DNA of 64,000 bases from the NCBI RefSeq assembly GCF_000308375.1, contig NZ_BAFQ01000296.1:28926-92925 (forward strand), written 5' to 3'. Positions 24,276 through 32,514 of this stretch are shown here, piece by piece. The notes under the pieces are model-generated. The model was not told where the DNA came from and did no database searches. It worked only from the letters and a program-made list of their open reading frames with translations. The position numbers and the translations under genes are program-made. The number at the start of each line of letters is the position of its first letter. The first letter of the stretch is position 1. The stretch is from Nocardia aobensis NBRC 100429. GTDB lineage: Bacteria; Actinomycetota; Actinomycetes; Mycobacteriales; Mycobacteriaceae.

Positions 24276-24728
24276 ATGACGCAGCCGGTACTCGCCGACA
24301 CCGAGTGGACCGATCCGGCGTGTCCGGTCGCGCGCACGCTCGACCTGGTCGGCGATCGGTGGAGCCTGCTGATCGTTCGCGACGCGATGGACGGCGCCCG
24401 GGCATTCCGAGATTTCCAGCAGGCCACCGGAATTGCGCGCAACATCCTCACCGACCGGCTCCGGAGACTGGTCGCGCGCGGCATCCTCGAACGCGCGCCG
24501 GGTCCGTCGGGCCGACGGCACATCTACACCCTCACTCCGGCCGGCCGGGACCTGTTCACCGTCGTCGTCGCCTTGCGGCAGTGGGGTGAGCGGCACGCGT
24601 TCGGCCCGGCCGAGGAACACTCCGTGCTCGTCGACGAACGCGGTGTCCCGATTCCCGAGCTGCGGCCCGCGAGTTCGGGGGGCGGCGCCGTGGACTCGGA
24701 AACGACCTTCGTGCGCAAGGCGGGCTGA
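24276..24728 (+). CDS. HxlR-family transcriptional regulator
   Basis: A 150-residue winged-helix regulator of the HxlR type: CPVARTLDLVGDRWSLLIVRD at residues 17-37 with the signature cysteine, then the wing region IARNILTDRLRRLVARGIL. HxlR proteins respond to electrophiles or oxidants through the N-terminal Cys. ATG at 24276 is preferred over GTG at 24273 because AGGAGG lies upstream at 5 bases from it. It is divergent from the MFS-VOC operon, which it probably controls. Confidence 0.88.
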   Translation: MTQPVLADTEWTDPACPVARTLDLVGDRWSLLIVRDAMDGARAFRDFQQATGIARNILTDRLRRLVARGILERAPGPSGRRHIYTLTPAGRDLFTVVVALRQWGERHAFGPAEEHSVLVDERGVPIPELRPASSGGGAVDSETTFVRKAG

Positions 24729-24758
24729 GCGCGTCGACTCCGTCACAGGTAATCGTCC

Positions 24759-24783
24759 GATTGAGCACCGCTGCGCTGGGTAG
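24759..24783 (+). promoter_or_regulatory. stress-sigma-like promoter of csbD
   Basis: GATT at 24759-24762, a 15-base spacer and GGGTAG at 24778-24783 match the GTTT-N15-GGGTA(T/G) form of SigF/SigB promoters with one change in the -35. The -10 is 38 bases before the CsbD start codon. Confidence 0.5.
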
Positions 24784-24821
24784 GCGTTGCATGTCAGGAA
24801 ATTGCGACGGAAGGGGACTCC

Positions 24822-25067
24822 GTGTCCGACCACAACAGTGGCCCGCGTGAGGGCATCAAGGGCGTCGTCGAGGATGTGAAGGGTAAGGCCAAGGAGGCGG
24901 CCGGCATCGTCACCGGCAACAACGACCTCGAGTCGGAGGGCCGCGCGCAGCAGGACAAGGCCGAATCGCAACGCGAGGCGGCCGAGAAGGAGGCGCAGGC
25001 CGAAAGGGCCCGGGCCGAGGCCAAGGTGGACGAGGCGCGTCAGCAGTCCCACCAGCAGGGAAGCTAG
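24822..25067 (+). CDS. CsbD family stress protein
   Basis: An 81-residue highly charged, helical, probably intrinsically flexible protein. The CsbD-like core is GIKGVVEDVKGKAKEAAGIVTG, followed by an Ala/Glu/Lys/Arg-rich coiled tail. CsbD proteins are general-stress proteins in Bacillus and actinobacteria of unknown mechanism. GTG start preceded by GGAAGGGG. A SigF/SigB-like promoter lies 38 bases upstream, which fits stress control. Confidence 0.85.
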   Translation: MSDHNSGPREGIKGVVEDVKGKAKEAAGIVTGNNDLESEGRAQQDKAESQREAAEKEAQAERARAEAKVDEARQQSHQQGS

Positions 25068-25108
25068 TTTCCCGACCGCTCACCCGTTCCGTGCCGGAGG
25101 AGGTTCTC

Positions 25109-25267
25109 GTGGTTTCACACGACGTCATCGCCCAGCTTCGCCAGGACATCACCACTGCGTCCGATGCCGGAGACGAGGCCGAAGTGCAACGGCTGCAACG
25201 TGAACTCGACACCGCGCTGCAGGCGTACCGCGAAAACGGAGACGACGCGGAACGGGAAGCGGAATGA
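25109..25267 (+). CDS. small charged helical protein, 52 residues
   Basis: A short frame from GTG at 25109 to TGA at 25267 with an excellent ribosome binding site (GGAGGAGG, 6 bases upstream). It starts VVSHDVIAQLRQDITTASDA and continues with heptad-like EVQRLQRELDTALQAY, suggesting a short coiled coil, then an acidic tail. It lies 41 bases after csbD and 31 before the CinA-C gene, so it is probably in the same stress transcript. Family not recognised. Confidence 0.65.
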   Translation: MVSHDVIAQLRQDITTASDAGDEAEVQRLQRELDTALQAYRENGDDAEREAE

Positions 25268-25298
25268 ACGACACCGTGGCCGCCCGGGAGGCGGGGCG

Positions 25299-25763
25299 AT
25301 GACCGAGGGTGCCGCCGAGCGGATCGCCGAACTGGCCGCAGCGGCCGGTTCGACGATCGCGGTCGCGGAATCACTGACCTCGGGCAAGATCGCCGCTGCC
25401 CTCGGCGCGGCACCGGATGCGGGACAGTGGTTTCGCGGCGGGGTCGTCGCCTACAGTCCGGAGGTCAAACGCTCCGTCCTGGACATGCCCGATGTCCCCG
25501 TGGTGTCGCGGCCGGCCGCGGAGGCGCTGGCGGCGAATGTGCGGAAACTGCTCGGCGCGAGCTATTCGGTCGCGGTCACCGGTGTCGGTGGTCCCGAACC
25601 GAGTGACGGCGAAGCGCCCGGCACGGTGTGGTTCGCCACCGCCTCCGAGACCGCGGTCACCGCGTGCCGAGCCGAATTCGACGGTGAACCGGAAGAGGTC
25701 CTCGAGCAGACGGTGCGCTTCGCGCTGAGCTGTCTGCTGGACCGTCTGACCGCGGATCGATAA
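25299..25763 (+). CDS. CinA C-terminal domain protein (PncC-like amidohydrolase)
   Basis: A 154-residue stand-alone CinA-C domain; the family includes PncC, which deamidates nicotinamide mononucleotide to nicotinic acid mononucleotide in NAD salvage. The conserved AVAESLTSGKIAAALG segment and AVTGVGGPEPSDGE motif are both present. It is shorter than full CinA and lacks the MoCF-like N-terminal domain. Upstream small genes for CsbD and the 52-residue protein run in the same direction. Confidence 0.87.
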   Translation: MTEGAAERIAELAAAAGSTIAVAESLTSGKIAAALGAAPDAGQWFRGGVVAYSPEVKRSVLDMPDVPVVSRPAAEALAANVRKLLGASYSVAVTGVGGPEPSDGEAPGTVWFATASETAVTACRAEFDGEPEEVLEQTVRFALSCLLDRLTADR

Positions 25764-25833
25764 ACGGTCCGAGGACGACGACACCGTCCACAAGGTTCGC
25801 AACTTCGCCGGATCGCTTACGCAGAACTAGGCA

Positions 25834-25841
25834 GTTGCAAC
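25834..25841. promoter_or_regulatory. palindrome GTTGCAAC upstream of prpD
   Basis: The perfect 8-bp palindrome GTTGCAAC lies 75 bases before prpD. TTGCAA-containing sites are reported targets of PrpR/RamB-type regulators in mycobacteria and corynebacteria; I only note the resemblance. No prpR gene is in the window. Confidence 0.3.
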
Positions 25842-25915
25842 GTATTTCGACGGGTATCCGTCCTGAGTAGCGTCCGAATCATGCGATTCGACGATGTACT
25901 CGGGAGGTCCCGGCT

Positions 25916-27421
25916 GTGAAGAATCACCTCGTTCGCACGCACCGCTCGGCGGAGGTGTTCCCGCGAACGGAACATCTCGCGTGGCGGATAGCCGAGGTCG
26001 CCACGGATCCGGTCGCGGTGGCGCCGGACACCGAAGCGATGATCGTCAACCGGATCATCGACAACGCCGCGGTCGCCGCCGCATCGATCACCCGGCGTCC
26101 GGTGGCGCACGCCCGGGCCCAGGCACTGGCGCACCGGTATCGACCGGGCTCCTCGGTAGTCGGTGTCCCCGGCACGTATTCGCCGGAATGGGCGGCCTGG
26201 GCCAACGGTGTCGCGGTGCGCGAACTGGATTTCCACGACACATTTCTCGCCGCCGAGTACTCCCATCCGGGCGACAACATCCCGCCGATTCTGGCCGCCG
26301 CCCAACATGCCGGACGCAGCGGCCGCGACCTCGTTCGCGGCCTGGCCACCGGCTACGAGATCCAGATTGATCTGGCGCGGGCGATCTGCCTGCACGAACA
26401 CAAGATCGACCACGTCGCCCATCTGGGCCCCTCGGCCGCCGCCGGAATCGGTACGGCGCTCGGCCTCGACACCGAAACCATCTATCAGGCCATCGGTCAG
26501 GCGTTGCACACGACGACCGCGACCCGCCAGTCCCGCAAGGGGGAGATCTCCAGCTGGAAGGCCTATGCGCCGGCCTTCGCGGGAAAGATGGCCATCGAAG
26601 CCGTCGACCGGGCCATGCGCGGCGAGGGTGCGCCCGCCCCCGTCTGGGAGGGCGAGGACGGGGTGATCGCCCGATTGCTGTCCGGCCCCGACGCCGAATA
26701 TTCGGTGCCGCTGCCGGGTCCGGGCGAACCGAAGCGAGCGATCCTCGACTCCTACACCAAGGAGCATTCGGCCGAATATCAGAGCCAGGCGCCGATCGAT
26801 CTGGCCCGGCGCATGCGCGCCCGCATCGGCGACCTCGACGAGGTGGCCTCCATCGTGTTGCACACCAGTCACCACACTCACGTGGTGATCGGCACCGGCT
26901 CCGGGGATCCACAGAAATTCGATCCCGAGGCCTCGCGGGAAACGCTCGACCACTCGGTCATGTACATCTTCGCGGTCGCGCTGCAGGACGGGACCTGGCA
27001 TCACGAGCGGTCCTACGCACCCGAGCGTGCCCGCCGGCCCGACACGGTCGCGCTGTGGCACAAGATCTCCACCGCCGAGGATTCGGAATGGACCCGGCGC
27101 TACCACTCCACCGATCCCGCCGAGAAGGCGTTCGGTGCGCGCGCCGAGGTGACACTGACCAGCGGTGAGGTGATCGTCGACGAACTCGCGCTCGCCGATG
27201 CCCATCCGCTCGGCGCGCGGCCGTTCGCCCGCGAGCAGTACATCGCCAAATTCCGCACCCTCGCCGAAGGAGTCGTCGACGCGGCCGAGCAGGACCGCTT
27301 CCTCGACGCCGCGCAGCGGGCGAGCTCGCTCGCGCCGGGTGAACTGGCGCAGCTGACCTTCGCGGTGTCCGACGAGGTGCTCGCCCGCGCCCCGAAATCG
27401 CCGAAGGGATTGTTCCGATGA
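25916..27421 (+). CDS. prpD: 2-methylcitrate dehydratase (MmgE/PrpD family)
   Basis: A 501-residue PrpD, which dehydrates 2-methylcitrate to 2-methylaconitate in the methylcitrate cycle for propionyl-CoA. Family features seen include VRELDFHDTFLAAEYSHPGDN, which holds conserved Asp and His residues, RQSRKGEISSWKAYAPAFA and the C-terminal EYQSQAPIDLA. GTG start. It is the first gene of a prpDBC operon: prpB starts inside its stop (ATGA overlap). No sign of truncation. Confidence 0.93.
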   Translation: MKNHLVRTHRSAEVFPRTEHLAWRIAEVATDPVAVAPDTEAMIVNRIIDNAAVAAASITRRPVAHARAQALAHRYRPGSSVVGVPGTYSPEWAAWANGVAVRELDFHDTFLAAEYSHPGDNIPPILAAAQHAGRSGRDLVRGLATGYEIQIDLARAICLHEHKIDHVAHLGPSAAAGIGTALGLDTETIYQAIGQALHTTTATRQSRKGEISSWKAYAPAFAGKMAIEAVDRAMRGEGAPAPVWEGEDGVIARLLSGPDAEYSVPLPGPGEPKRAILDSYTKEHSAEYQSQAPIDLARRMRARIGDLDEVASIVLHTSHHTHVVIGTGSGDPQKFDPEASRETLDHSVMYIFAVALQDGTWHHERSYAPERARRPDTVALWHKISTAEDSEWTRRYHSTDPAEKAFGARAEVTLTSGEVIVDELALADAHPLGARPFAREQYIAKFRTLAEGVVDAAEQDRFLDAAQRASSLAPGELAQLTFAVSDEVLARAPKSPKGLFR

Positions 27422-28332
27422 CCGGATTGCTCGCCGCTACCACCTCCGCCGCCGACAAACGCGTCGCCTTCCGCGCCGGACTCGCCTCGGGGACGATCCA
27501 GCGGTTTCCCGGTGCCTTCAATCCGTTGGTGGCCACGCTGATTCAGGAAATCGGTTTCGAAGGCGTCTACGTCTCGGGTGCGGTGGTGTCGGCGGAACTG
27601 GGGCTGCCCGATATCGGGCTGACCACGCTGACCGAGGTCGCGGGCCGCGGTGGACAGGTCGCCCGGGTGACCGATCTGCCGGTGCTCATCGACGCCGACA
27701 CCGGCTTCGGGGAGCCGATGAACGCGGCCCGCACCGTGGCGCTGCTCGAGGACGCCGGACTCGCGGGCTGCCACCTGGAGGATCAGGTGAATCCCAAGCG
27801 CTGTGGCCACCTCGACGGCAAGGCCGTCGTACCTGCCGACGAGATGGTGCGTCGCCTGCGCGCGGCCGTCTCTGCGCGGCGCGACCCGAATTTCGTGATC
27901 TGCGCCCGCACCGACGCCGCCGGAATCGAGGGCATCGACGCGGCGATCGACCGCGCCCGCGCCTACGCCGACGCGGGGGCCGACCTGATCTTCACCGAAG
28001 CACTCGGCGGCGCAGCCGATTTCGAGAAATTCCGGGCCGCGGTCTCGATTCCGCTGCTGGCCAATATGACCGAGTTCGGCAAATCCGACCTGTTGCCGGC
28101 GCGGACACTGGAATCCATCGGCTACAACGCGGTGATCTATCCGGTGTCCACCCTGCGCCTGGCGATGTGGGCGGCCGAGACCGGGCTGCGCGAAATCCAC
28201 GAGACCGGAACCCAGGCGGGACTGCTGGATCGGATGCAACATCGCAGCCGCCTCTACGACCTGTTGCAGTACGAGCGCTACAACGAATTCGATTCCGACA
28301 TCTTCACATTCCCCCTGGGAAGGAACCAGTGA
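27418..28332 (+). CDS. prpB: 2-methylisocitrate lyase
   Basis: A 304-residue PEP mutase/isocitrate lyase superfamily enzyme that splits 2-methylisocitrate into pyruvate and succinate. The catalytic signature KRCGH has Cys129; metal-binding acids are in LIDADTGFGEP (Asp92, Asp94) and HLEDQ (Glu121, Asp122). Length fits PrpB and is shorter than isocitrate lyase. It overlaps prpD by 4 bases and prpC by one base (TGATG), so all three are coupled. Confidence 0.94.
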   Translation: MTGLLAATTSAADKRVAFRAGLASGTIQRFPGAFNPLVATLIQEIGFEGVYVSGAVVSAELGLPDIGLTTLTEVAGRGGQVARVTDLPVLIDADTGFGEPMNAARTVALLEDAGLAGCHLEDQVNPKRCGHLDGKAVVPADEMVRRLRAAVSARRDPNFVICARTDAAGIEGIDAAIDRARAYADAGADLIFTEALGGAADFEKFRAAVSIPLLANMTEFGKSDLLPARTLESIGYNAVIYPVSTLRLAMWAAETGLREIHETGTQAGLLDRMQHRSRLYDLLQYERYNEFDSDIFTFPLGRNQ

Positions 28333-29456
28333 TGACGATGGCCGCGACTCCGGCGATCAACAAGGGCCTGGCGGGCGTCGTCGTCGACACCACCGCGATT
28401 TCGAAGGTGGTGCCGGAAACGAATTCGCTGACCTACCGGGGCTATGCCGTCCAGGATCTGGCGGCGCACTGCACGTTCGAGCAGGTCGCCTACCTGCTGT
28501 GGTACGGCGAACTGCCGAACGACGCCCAGCTGGAGCGGTTCTGCCAGCAGGAACGCGCGGCCCGGCGAGTCGATCGGTCGCTGCTGTCGCTGGTGGCGAA
28601 ACTGCCCGACACCTGCCATCCGATGGATGTGGTCCGCACGGCGATCAGCTATCTCGGCGCCGAGGATCCGCTCGAGGAGGACAATTCGCCGAAAGCCAAC
28701 CGCGCCAAGTCATTACGCATGCTGGCGGTGCTGCCGACCATCGTGGCCGCCGACCATCGCCGCCGGCACGGGCTGGACCCGATCGCCCCGCATTCGCACC
28801 TGGGATACGCGCAGAACTTCCTGAACATGTGTTTCGGGACGGTGCCGGCGCCGGAACTGGTGCGGGCCTTCGAAGTCTCGTTGATTCTCTACGCGGAGCA
28901 CAGTTTCAACGCCTCCACGTTCGCCGCGCGGGTGGTGACGTCGACGCAGTCGGATATCTACAGCGCGGTCACCGCCGCCATCGGCGCGCTGAAGGGACCG
29001 CTGCACGGTGGTGCGAACGAGGCGGTCATGCGTGACATGCTCGACATCGGCGAGCCCGAGCGAGCCGAGGCGTGGTTGCGGAAGAAACTGGCGGACAAGC
29101 AGAAAGTGATGGGCTTCGGCCACCGGGTCTACAAGAACGGCGATTCCCGGGTGCCGACGATGAAGCGGGCGTTGCTCGATATCGCCGCCGCCACCGACGG
29201 CGGCCGGTGGGTGCGGATGTACGAGATACTGGAAAGCACGATGTCCGAGGCCACCGGGATCGCGCCGAATCTCGACTTCCCCACCGGCCCCGCGTATTAC
29301 CTGCTCGGCTTCGACATCGAGACCTTCACCCCGATCTTCGTCATGAGCCGGATCACCGGCTGGGCCGCCCACATCATCGAACAGGGCGCCTCGAACGCGC
29401 TGATCCGCCCGCTCAGCGAATACGTCGGCGTCGAGCAGCGGTCGGTCCTGGCCTGA
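28332..29456 (+). CDS. prpC: 2-methylcitrate synthase (citrate synthase family)
   Basis: A 374-residue type II-like short citrate synthase that condenses propionyl-CoA with oxaloacetate. Active-site motifs include PLHGGANEAV (catalytic His), GFGHRVYK (second His) and the Asp of NLDFPTGP. Its place directly after prpD and prpB supports the methylcitrate role over housekeeping citrate synthase. Together the operon converts propionyl-CoA, produced from odd-chain fatty acids or cholesterol side chains, to pyruvate and succinate. The aconitase at 38.7 kb could supply the remaining hydration step, but is not linked. Confidence 0.92.
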   Translation: MTMAATPAINKGLAGVVVDTTAISKVVPETNSLTYRGYAVQDLAAHCTFEQVAYLLWYGELPNDAQLERFCQQERAARRVDRSLLSLVAKLPDTCHPMDVVRTAISYLGAEDPLEEDNSPKANRAKSLRMLAVLPTIVAADHRRRHGLDPIAPHSHLGYAQNFLNMCFGTVPAPELVRAFEVSLILYAEHSFNASTFAARVVTSTQSDIYSAVTAAIGALKGPLHGGANEAVMRDMLDIGEPERAEAWLRKKLADKQKVMGFGHRVYKNGDSRVPTMKRALLDIAAATDGGRWVRMYEILESTMSEATGIAPNLDFPTGPAYYLLGFDIETFTPIFVMSRITGWAAHIIEQGASNALIRPLSEYVGVEQRSVLA

Positions 29457-29476
29457 CCGGCTCCAGGCCGGGCGGA

Positions 29477-30922
29477 TCAGCCGTGCCGGATGCGAGGGGA
29501 GGCGAGGGCGGTCGGTGGGACGTAATCGCCGACCGCGTCGCGGTGCCACCACACGTGGTCGCGGCGGAGTTCTTCGCGGGTGCTGAATCGGTAGAGGTAG
29601 TGCCGGACTCGCACGTGGGCGGGCGGGGTGTCCGGAAAAGGGTTGTGCCGCAACAGATGCAGGGCGGCCGGGTCGTTGGTCAGCAGTCGCCGCAGGAACG
29701 GGCCCAGCCAGGAGCGGGCGTAGACCGGGGAGATGGCGGCGAACCACATCAGCCAGTCCAGGCGCAGATGATAGGGCGCCCACTGGCGCGGCAGCCGGTG
29801 CGGATCACCGGGCTTGCCCTTGAAATCGTATTCCTCCCAGTGGGTTTGCTCGGTGATGTGCCGGTCGCGGGTGCCCTCCACCACCAGTTCCCAGCGCCGG
29901 CGCTCGATCCGCCCGAACGCGCCGTAGGTGTTCACCAGGTGGTACCGATTGAAGCTGGCGTTCATCTGCTGGTGCCCGGACAACAGGTTCCGGATCGGCC
30001 AATAGCTGAGCACGACTACCGCGGCGGTGAAGGCGAGGACCACCGCGACGAACCACGTGGGCGGGTCCGTGAACGCGGGCCGGTCGGGCAGCGGCAGGAC
30101 GGTCGCGGCCGAGCGGGCGTCGATCGCGGTGCAGGCCAGCAGGATCGTCAACCAGTTGAGCCAGGCGAAATTGCCGGACAGGACCAGCCACAGCTGGGTG
30201 ACCACGACGACCGCGGCGGCGATGCTCGCGACCGGCTGCGGAGTGAACAGCGCGAACGGCACGACCAGCTGCGCGATATGGTTCGCCGCTACCTCCACGC
30301 GGTGCAGCGGTCTGGGCAGGTGGTGGAACAGCCAGCTCAGCGGGCCGGGCATGGGCTGGGTTTCGTGGTGGTAGTACAGGCAGGTCAGATCGCGCCAGCA
30401 GGGGTCGCCGCGCAGTTTGATCAACCCCGCGCCGAACTCCACCCGGAACAGCAGCCAGCGCGCCAGCCACAGCACGAGAATCGGTGGCGCGATGTCGTCG
30501 TTGCCGAGAAAGATCGCCAGGAATCCCGTCTCCAGCAGCAGCGATTCCCAGCCGAACGAATACCAGGCCTGGCCCACGTTGACGATCGACAGATACAGCA
30601 CCCACGCCGCGAACCACAGCAGCATCGCCGCCCACAGCGGCACTCGATCGTCGGCCCCGGCCGCCAGGGCCACCGCCAGCGCCGCCCCGGCCCAGGCGAC
30701 ACCGGCGAAGAACCGGTCCGAATAGTGCAGATGGAACAGGCTCGGCGAACCCCGGAACGAGGAGCGGGCCAGGAACGCGGGCACCGGCAGCATGCCGTCG
30801 GCGCCGATGAGCGCCCGGAACTGCCGCGCGGCGCCCACGAACGCGATCAGATAGACGACCGCGAGGCCGCGTTGGAACACCTCGCGCGCGAACCAGTAGC
30901 CGGGCGCCGTGAACCACTGCAT
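29477..30922 (-). CDS. lipase maturation factor family membrane protein
   Basis: A 481-residue polytopic protein matching the LMF1 (DUF1222) family. The signature region VEFGAGLIKLRGDPCWRDLTCLYYHHETQPMP is read in pieces around residues 165-195 (GLIKLRGDPCW and TCLYYHHETQPMP). About eight helices precede a soluble C-terminal part with VNTYGAFG and WEEYDFKG. In animals LMF1 helps lipase folding in the ER; the bacterial role is unknown. I start at ATG 30922; sequence upstream in the same frame belongs to another gene's shadow. It converges on prpC and follows the thioesterase gene. Confidence 0.87.
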   Translation of the reverse strand: MQWFTAPGYWFAREVFQRGLAVVYLIAFVGAARQFRALIGADGMLPVPAFLARSSFRGSPSLFHLHYSDRFFAGVAWAGAALAVALAAGADDRVPLWAAMLLWFAAWVLYLSIVNVGQAWYSFGWESLLLETGFLAIFLGNDDIAPPILVLWLARWLLFRVEFGAGLIKLRGDPCWRDLTCLYYHHETQPMPGPLSWLFHHLPRPLHRVEVAANHIAQLVVPFALFTPQPVASIAAAVVVVTQLWLVLSGNFAWLNWLTILLACTAIDARSAATVLPLPDRPAFTDPPTWFVAVVLAFTAAVVVLSYWPIRNLLSGHQQMNASFNRYHLVNTYGAFGRIERRRWELVVEGTRDRHITEQTHWEEYDFKGKPGDPHRLPRQWAPYHLRLDWLMWFAAISPVYARSWLGPFLRRLLTNDPAALHLLRHNPFPDTPPAHVRVRHYLYRFSTREELRRDHVWWHRDAVGDYVPPTALASPRIRHG

Positions 30923-30962
30923 GTTCGGGGCATACCCGCTGCGGCCGGTCGCGATGCCGGGT

Positions 30963-31787
30963 TCAGTCCTTGAAGTACACCAGTTGATGGGAGGTGGCCA
31001 GCGGCCTGCCGTCGGCGCCCCACAGCTGCGCGGACTGATCGAAGTAGCCGCCGCCGAAATGCTGGCCCCGGGCGGTGGCGAGCAGCGGACGGTCGCCCTG
31101 GGCGGCGAGCGCGGCGGCATCGGCGTGGAAGTAGACGGTGAGCGAGACGGTACCGGCGGCGACCATCCGGCCCTGCCGCACCATCACCCGCGGAATGAAC
31201 ACATCCGCCAGGGCCGTCAGCGCGGGAAAATCCAGCGGGCGAGCCGGGAGGTCCCGCACCCACAGCGTGGTCGTGGAGGTCGGCTGTTCCCGCGGCTCCG
31301 GAGTGATCGGCCCGCCGCCCTCGACGAACCGCATCTCGTAGTTGCGCATCCACACCGGGAATTCCGGCGGTTGTGCCACGGGCACCGACTCGGCGGGCGG
31401 TGCGGCGGGCGGTTCGATCTCGGTATCGGACCAGGTGGGCCGCCGGGCACCGCAGACGACGGTGGCGGTGGTGGTCACCGCGTCGTCCTGACTCAGCGTC
31501 AGCATCCAGTGCTGGGTGCTGCGATTGGTGCGCACCGGCCGGCTGTCGATCGTGAACGGGCCGTCGGCGATCGGGCCCGCGTAGTTGACGGTGATCGACA
31601 CCGGTTCTGCCGCGCACCGCGGATCGTCGAGGACAGCGCGCACGGCGGTGGCCGCGGTGACGCCGCCGAAGGGGCCCACCATATTCGAATACGACGCCGC
31701 GGTACGGGCCAGGTAGCGGCCCGCGCCGGCGGGCTCCGGCGCGGTGGCGAGATCGAACGGGTGGGTGCCGAGATCGGTCCGATTCAC
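30963..31787 (-). CDS. acyl-CoA thioesterase (hot-dog fold, TesB-like)
   Basis: A 274-residue protein with the tandem hot-dog organisation of type II thioesterases: an N-terminal repeat with FGGVTAATAVRAVLDD and a C-terminal one with TVYFHADAAALAA and ARGQHFGGGYFDQSAQLW. These hydrolyse fatty acyl-CoAs. Its GTG start (31787, AAGGAG upstream) overlaps the stop of the TetR gene, so regulator and enzyme form one unit with the LMF gene probably downstream. Confidence 0.85.
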   Translation of the reverse strand: MNRTDLGTHPFDLATAPEPAGAGRYLARTAASYSNMVGPFGGVTAATAVRAVLDDPRCAAEPVSITVNYAGPIADGPFTIDSRPVRTNRSTQHWMLTLSQDDAVTTTATVVCGARRPTWSDTEIEPPAAPPAESVPVAQPPEFPVWMRNYEMRFVEGGGPITPEPREQPTSTTTLWVRDLPARPLDFPALTALADVFIPRVMVRQGRMVAAGTVSLTVYFHADAAALAAQGDRPLLATARGQHFGGGYFDQSAQLWGADGRPLATSHQLVYFKD

Positions 31788-32407
31788 GAGCGGGTACTCC
31801 TTGTCCGGGACGGTGGGGTCGTGGCGGGGGCCGGGATCGCGGCCTTCAGCAACGATTCGAGCTGGTCGCCGATGCGGTCCAGGGCGGTGGTGCTGCGTTC
31901 GGCCCGGCACATCGCCACGCTGCCCTCGAACGCAGCGATGATCAGGGTGGCGGTGCGTTCGGCCACCGCCTGCTCGGCGCCGTCGTCGCGCAGGGATTGC
32001 GCCAGCAGATCGGTCCATCGGGCGAAGGCGGCCGCCGCCGCCTCGCGGGGGCCGCCCTCGGCATCCGGCACGTCCTCCACCGATACCGCCAGCACGGGAC
32101 ATCCGGCGCGAAAATCGGTGTCCAGCAGACTCTTTCGCCAGCGACGCAGGAACGAGTGCAGGCCCTCGGCCGAGCCCTTGCGCAATTCGCGCGACAGCGT
32201 CGCCGCGGTCAGATCGCCGGCGAGGGCGACGGCTTCGGTGGCGAGTTCGGCCTTGCCGCCGGGGAAGTAGTGGTAGGTCGAGCCGAGCGGAGCGTCCGCG
32301 AACTTGGCGAGATCGCGCACACTCGTGGCGGCGAGACCGCGCCGGCGAATCATCTCGGCCGCGCCCGCCACCAATTTCGCGCGCGAATCATCCGGTGTGC
32401 CGCTCAT
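31784..32407 (-). CDS. TetR-family regulator
   Basis: A 207-residue TetR protein: helix-turn-helix SVRDLAKFADAPLGSTYHYFPGGK at about residues 30-53, then a LmrA/YxaF-like C-terminal domain containing GCPVLAVSVEDVP. Start chosen at ATG 32407 (MSGTPDDSRAK) because it is the usual distance before the HTH. It overlaps the thioesterase gene and faces two strong palindromic sites upstream, which it probably binds. Confidence 0.88.
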   Translation of the reverse strand: MSGTPDDSRAKLVAGAAEMIRRRGLAATSVRDLAKFADAPLGSTYHYFPGGKAELATEAVALAGDLTAATLSRELRKGSAEGLHSFLRRWRKSLLDTDFRAGCPVLAVSVEDVPDAEGGPREAAAAAFARWTDLLAQSLRDDGAEQAVAERTATLIIAAFEGSVAMCRAERSTTALDRIGDQLESLLKAAIPAPATTPPSRTRSTRS

Positions 32408-32420
32408 ATCTTCCACCTCC

Positions 32421-32469
32421 CTATAACGGTCGTCATAGCGTAGCTCGCCGCTTATAACGACCGTCATAG
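32421..32469. promoter_or_regulatory. two near-identical TetR operators, TATAACG-N3-CGTCATAG type
   Basis: CTATAACGGTCGTCATAG at 32421-32438 and TTATAACGACCGTCATAG at 32452-32469 are 18-bp imperfect palindromes with the same core, 31 bp apart (three helical turns). They lie between the TetR gene and the divergent DUF72 gene and could control both. Confidence 0.75.
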
Positions 32470-32514
32470 GGGTGTCCGGCGAGGTCCCAGCGGAGCCGGG
32501 GCGAGTCTGGTTCG

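Noticed and set aside
25817..27205. Long minus-strand frame of 462 codons antisense to prpD
   Set aside because: It reads as Gly/Arg/Val/Asp-rich shadow of the high-GC coding strand; prpD on the other strand has clear family motifs.
29450..29469. GGCCT/AGGCC hairpin at the end of prpC as a terminator
   Set aside because: Only five pairs, overlaps the stop codon region and has no U-tract; not distinguishable from GC-rich background.
29072..30973. 633-codon plus-strand frame antisense to the LMF gene
   Set aside because: Gln/Arg/Gly/Val-rich shadow; the minus strand carries a polytopic protein with recognised LMF motifs.
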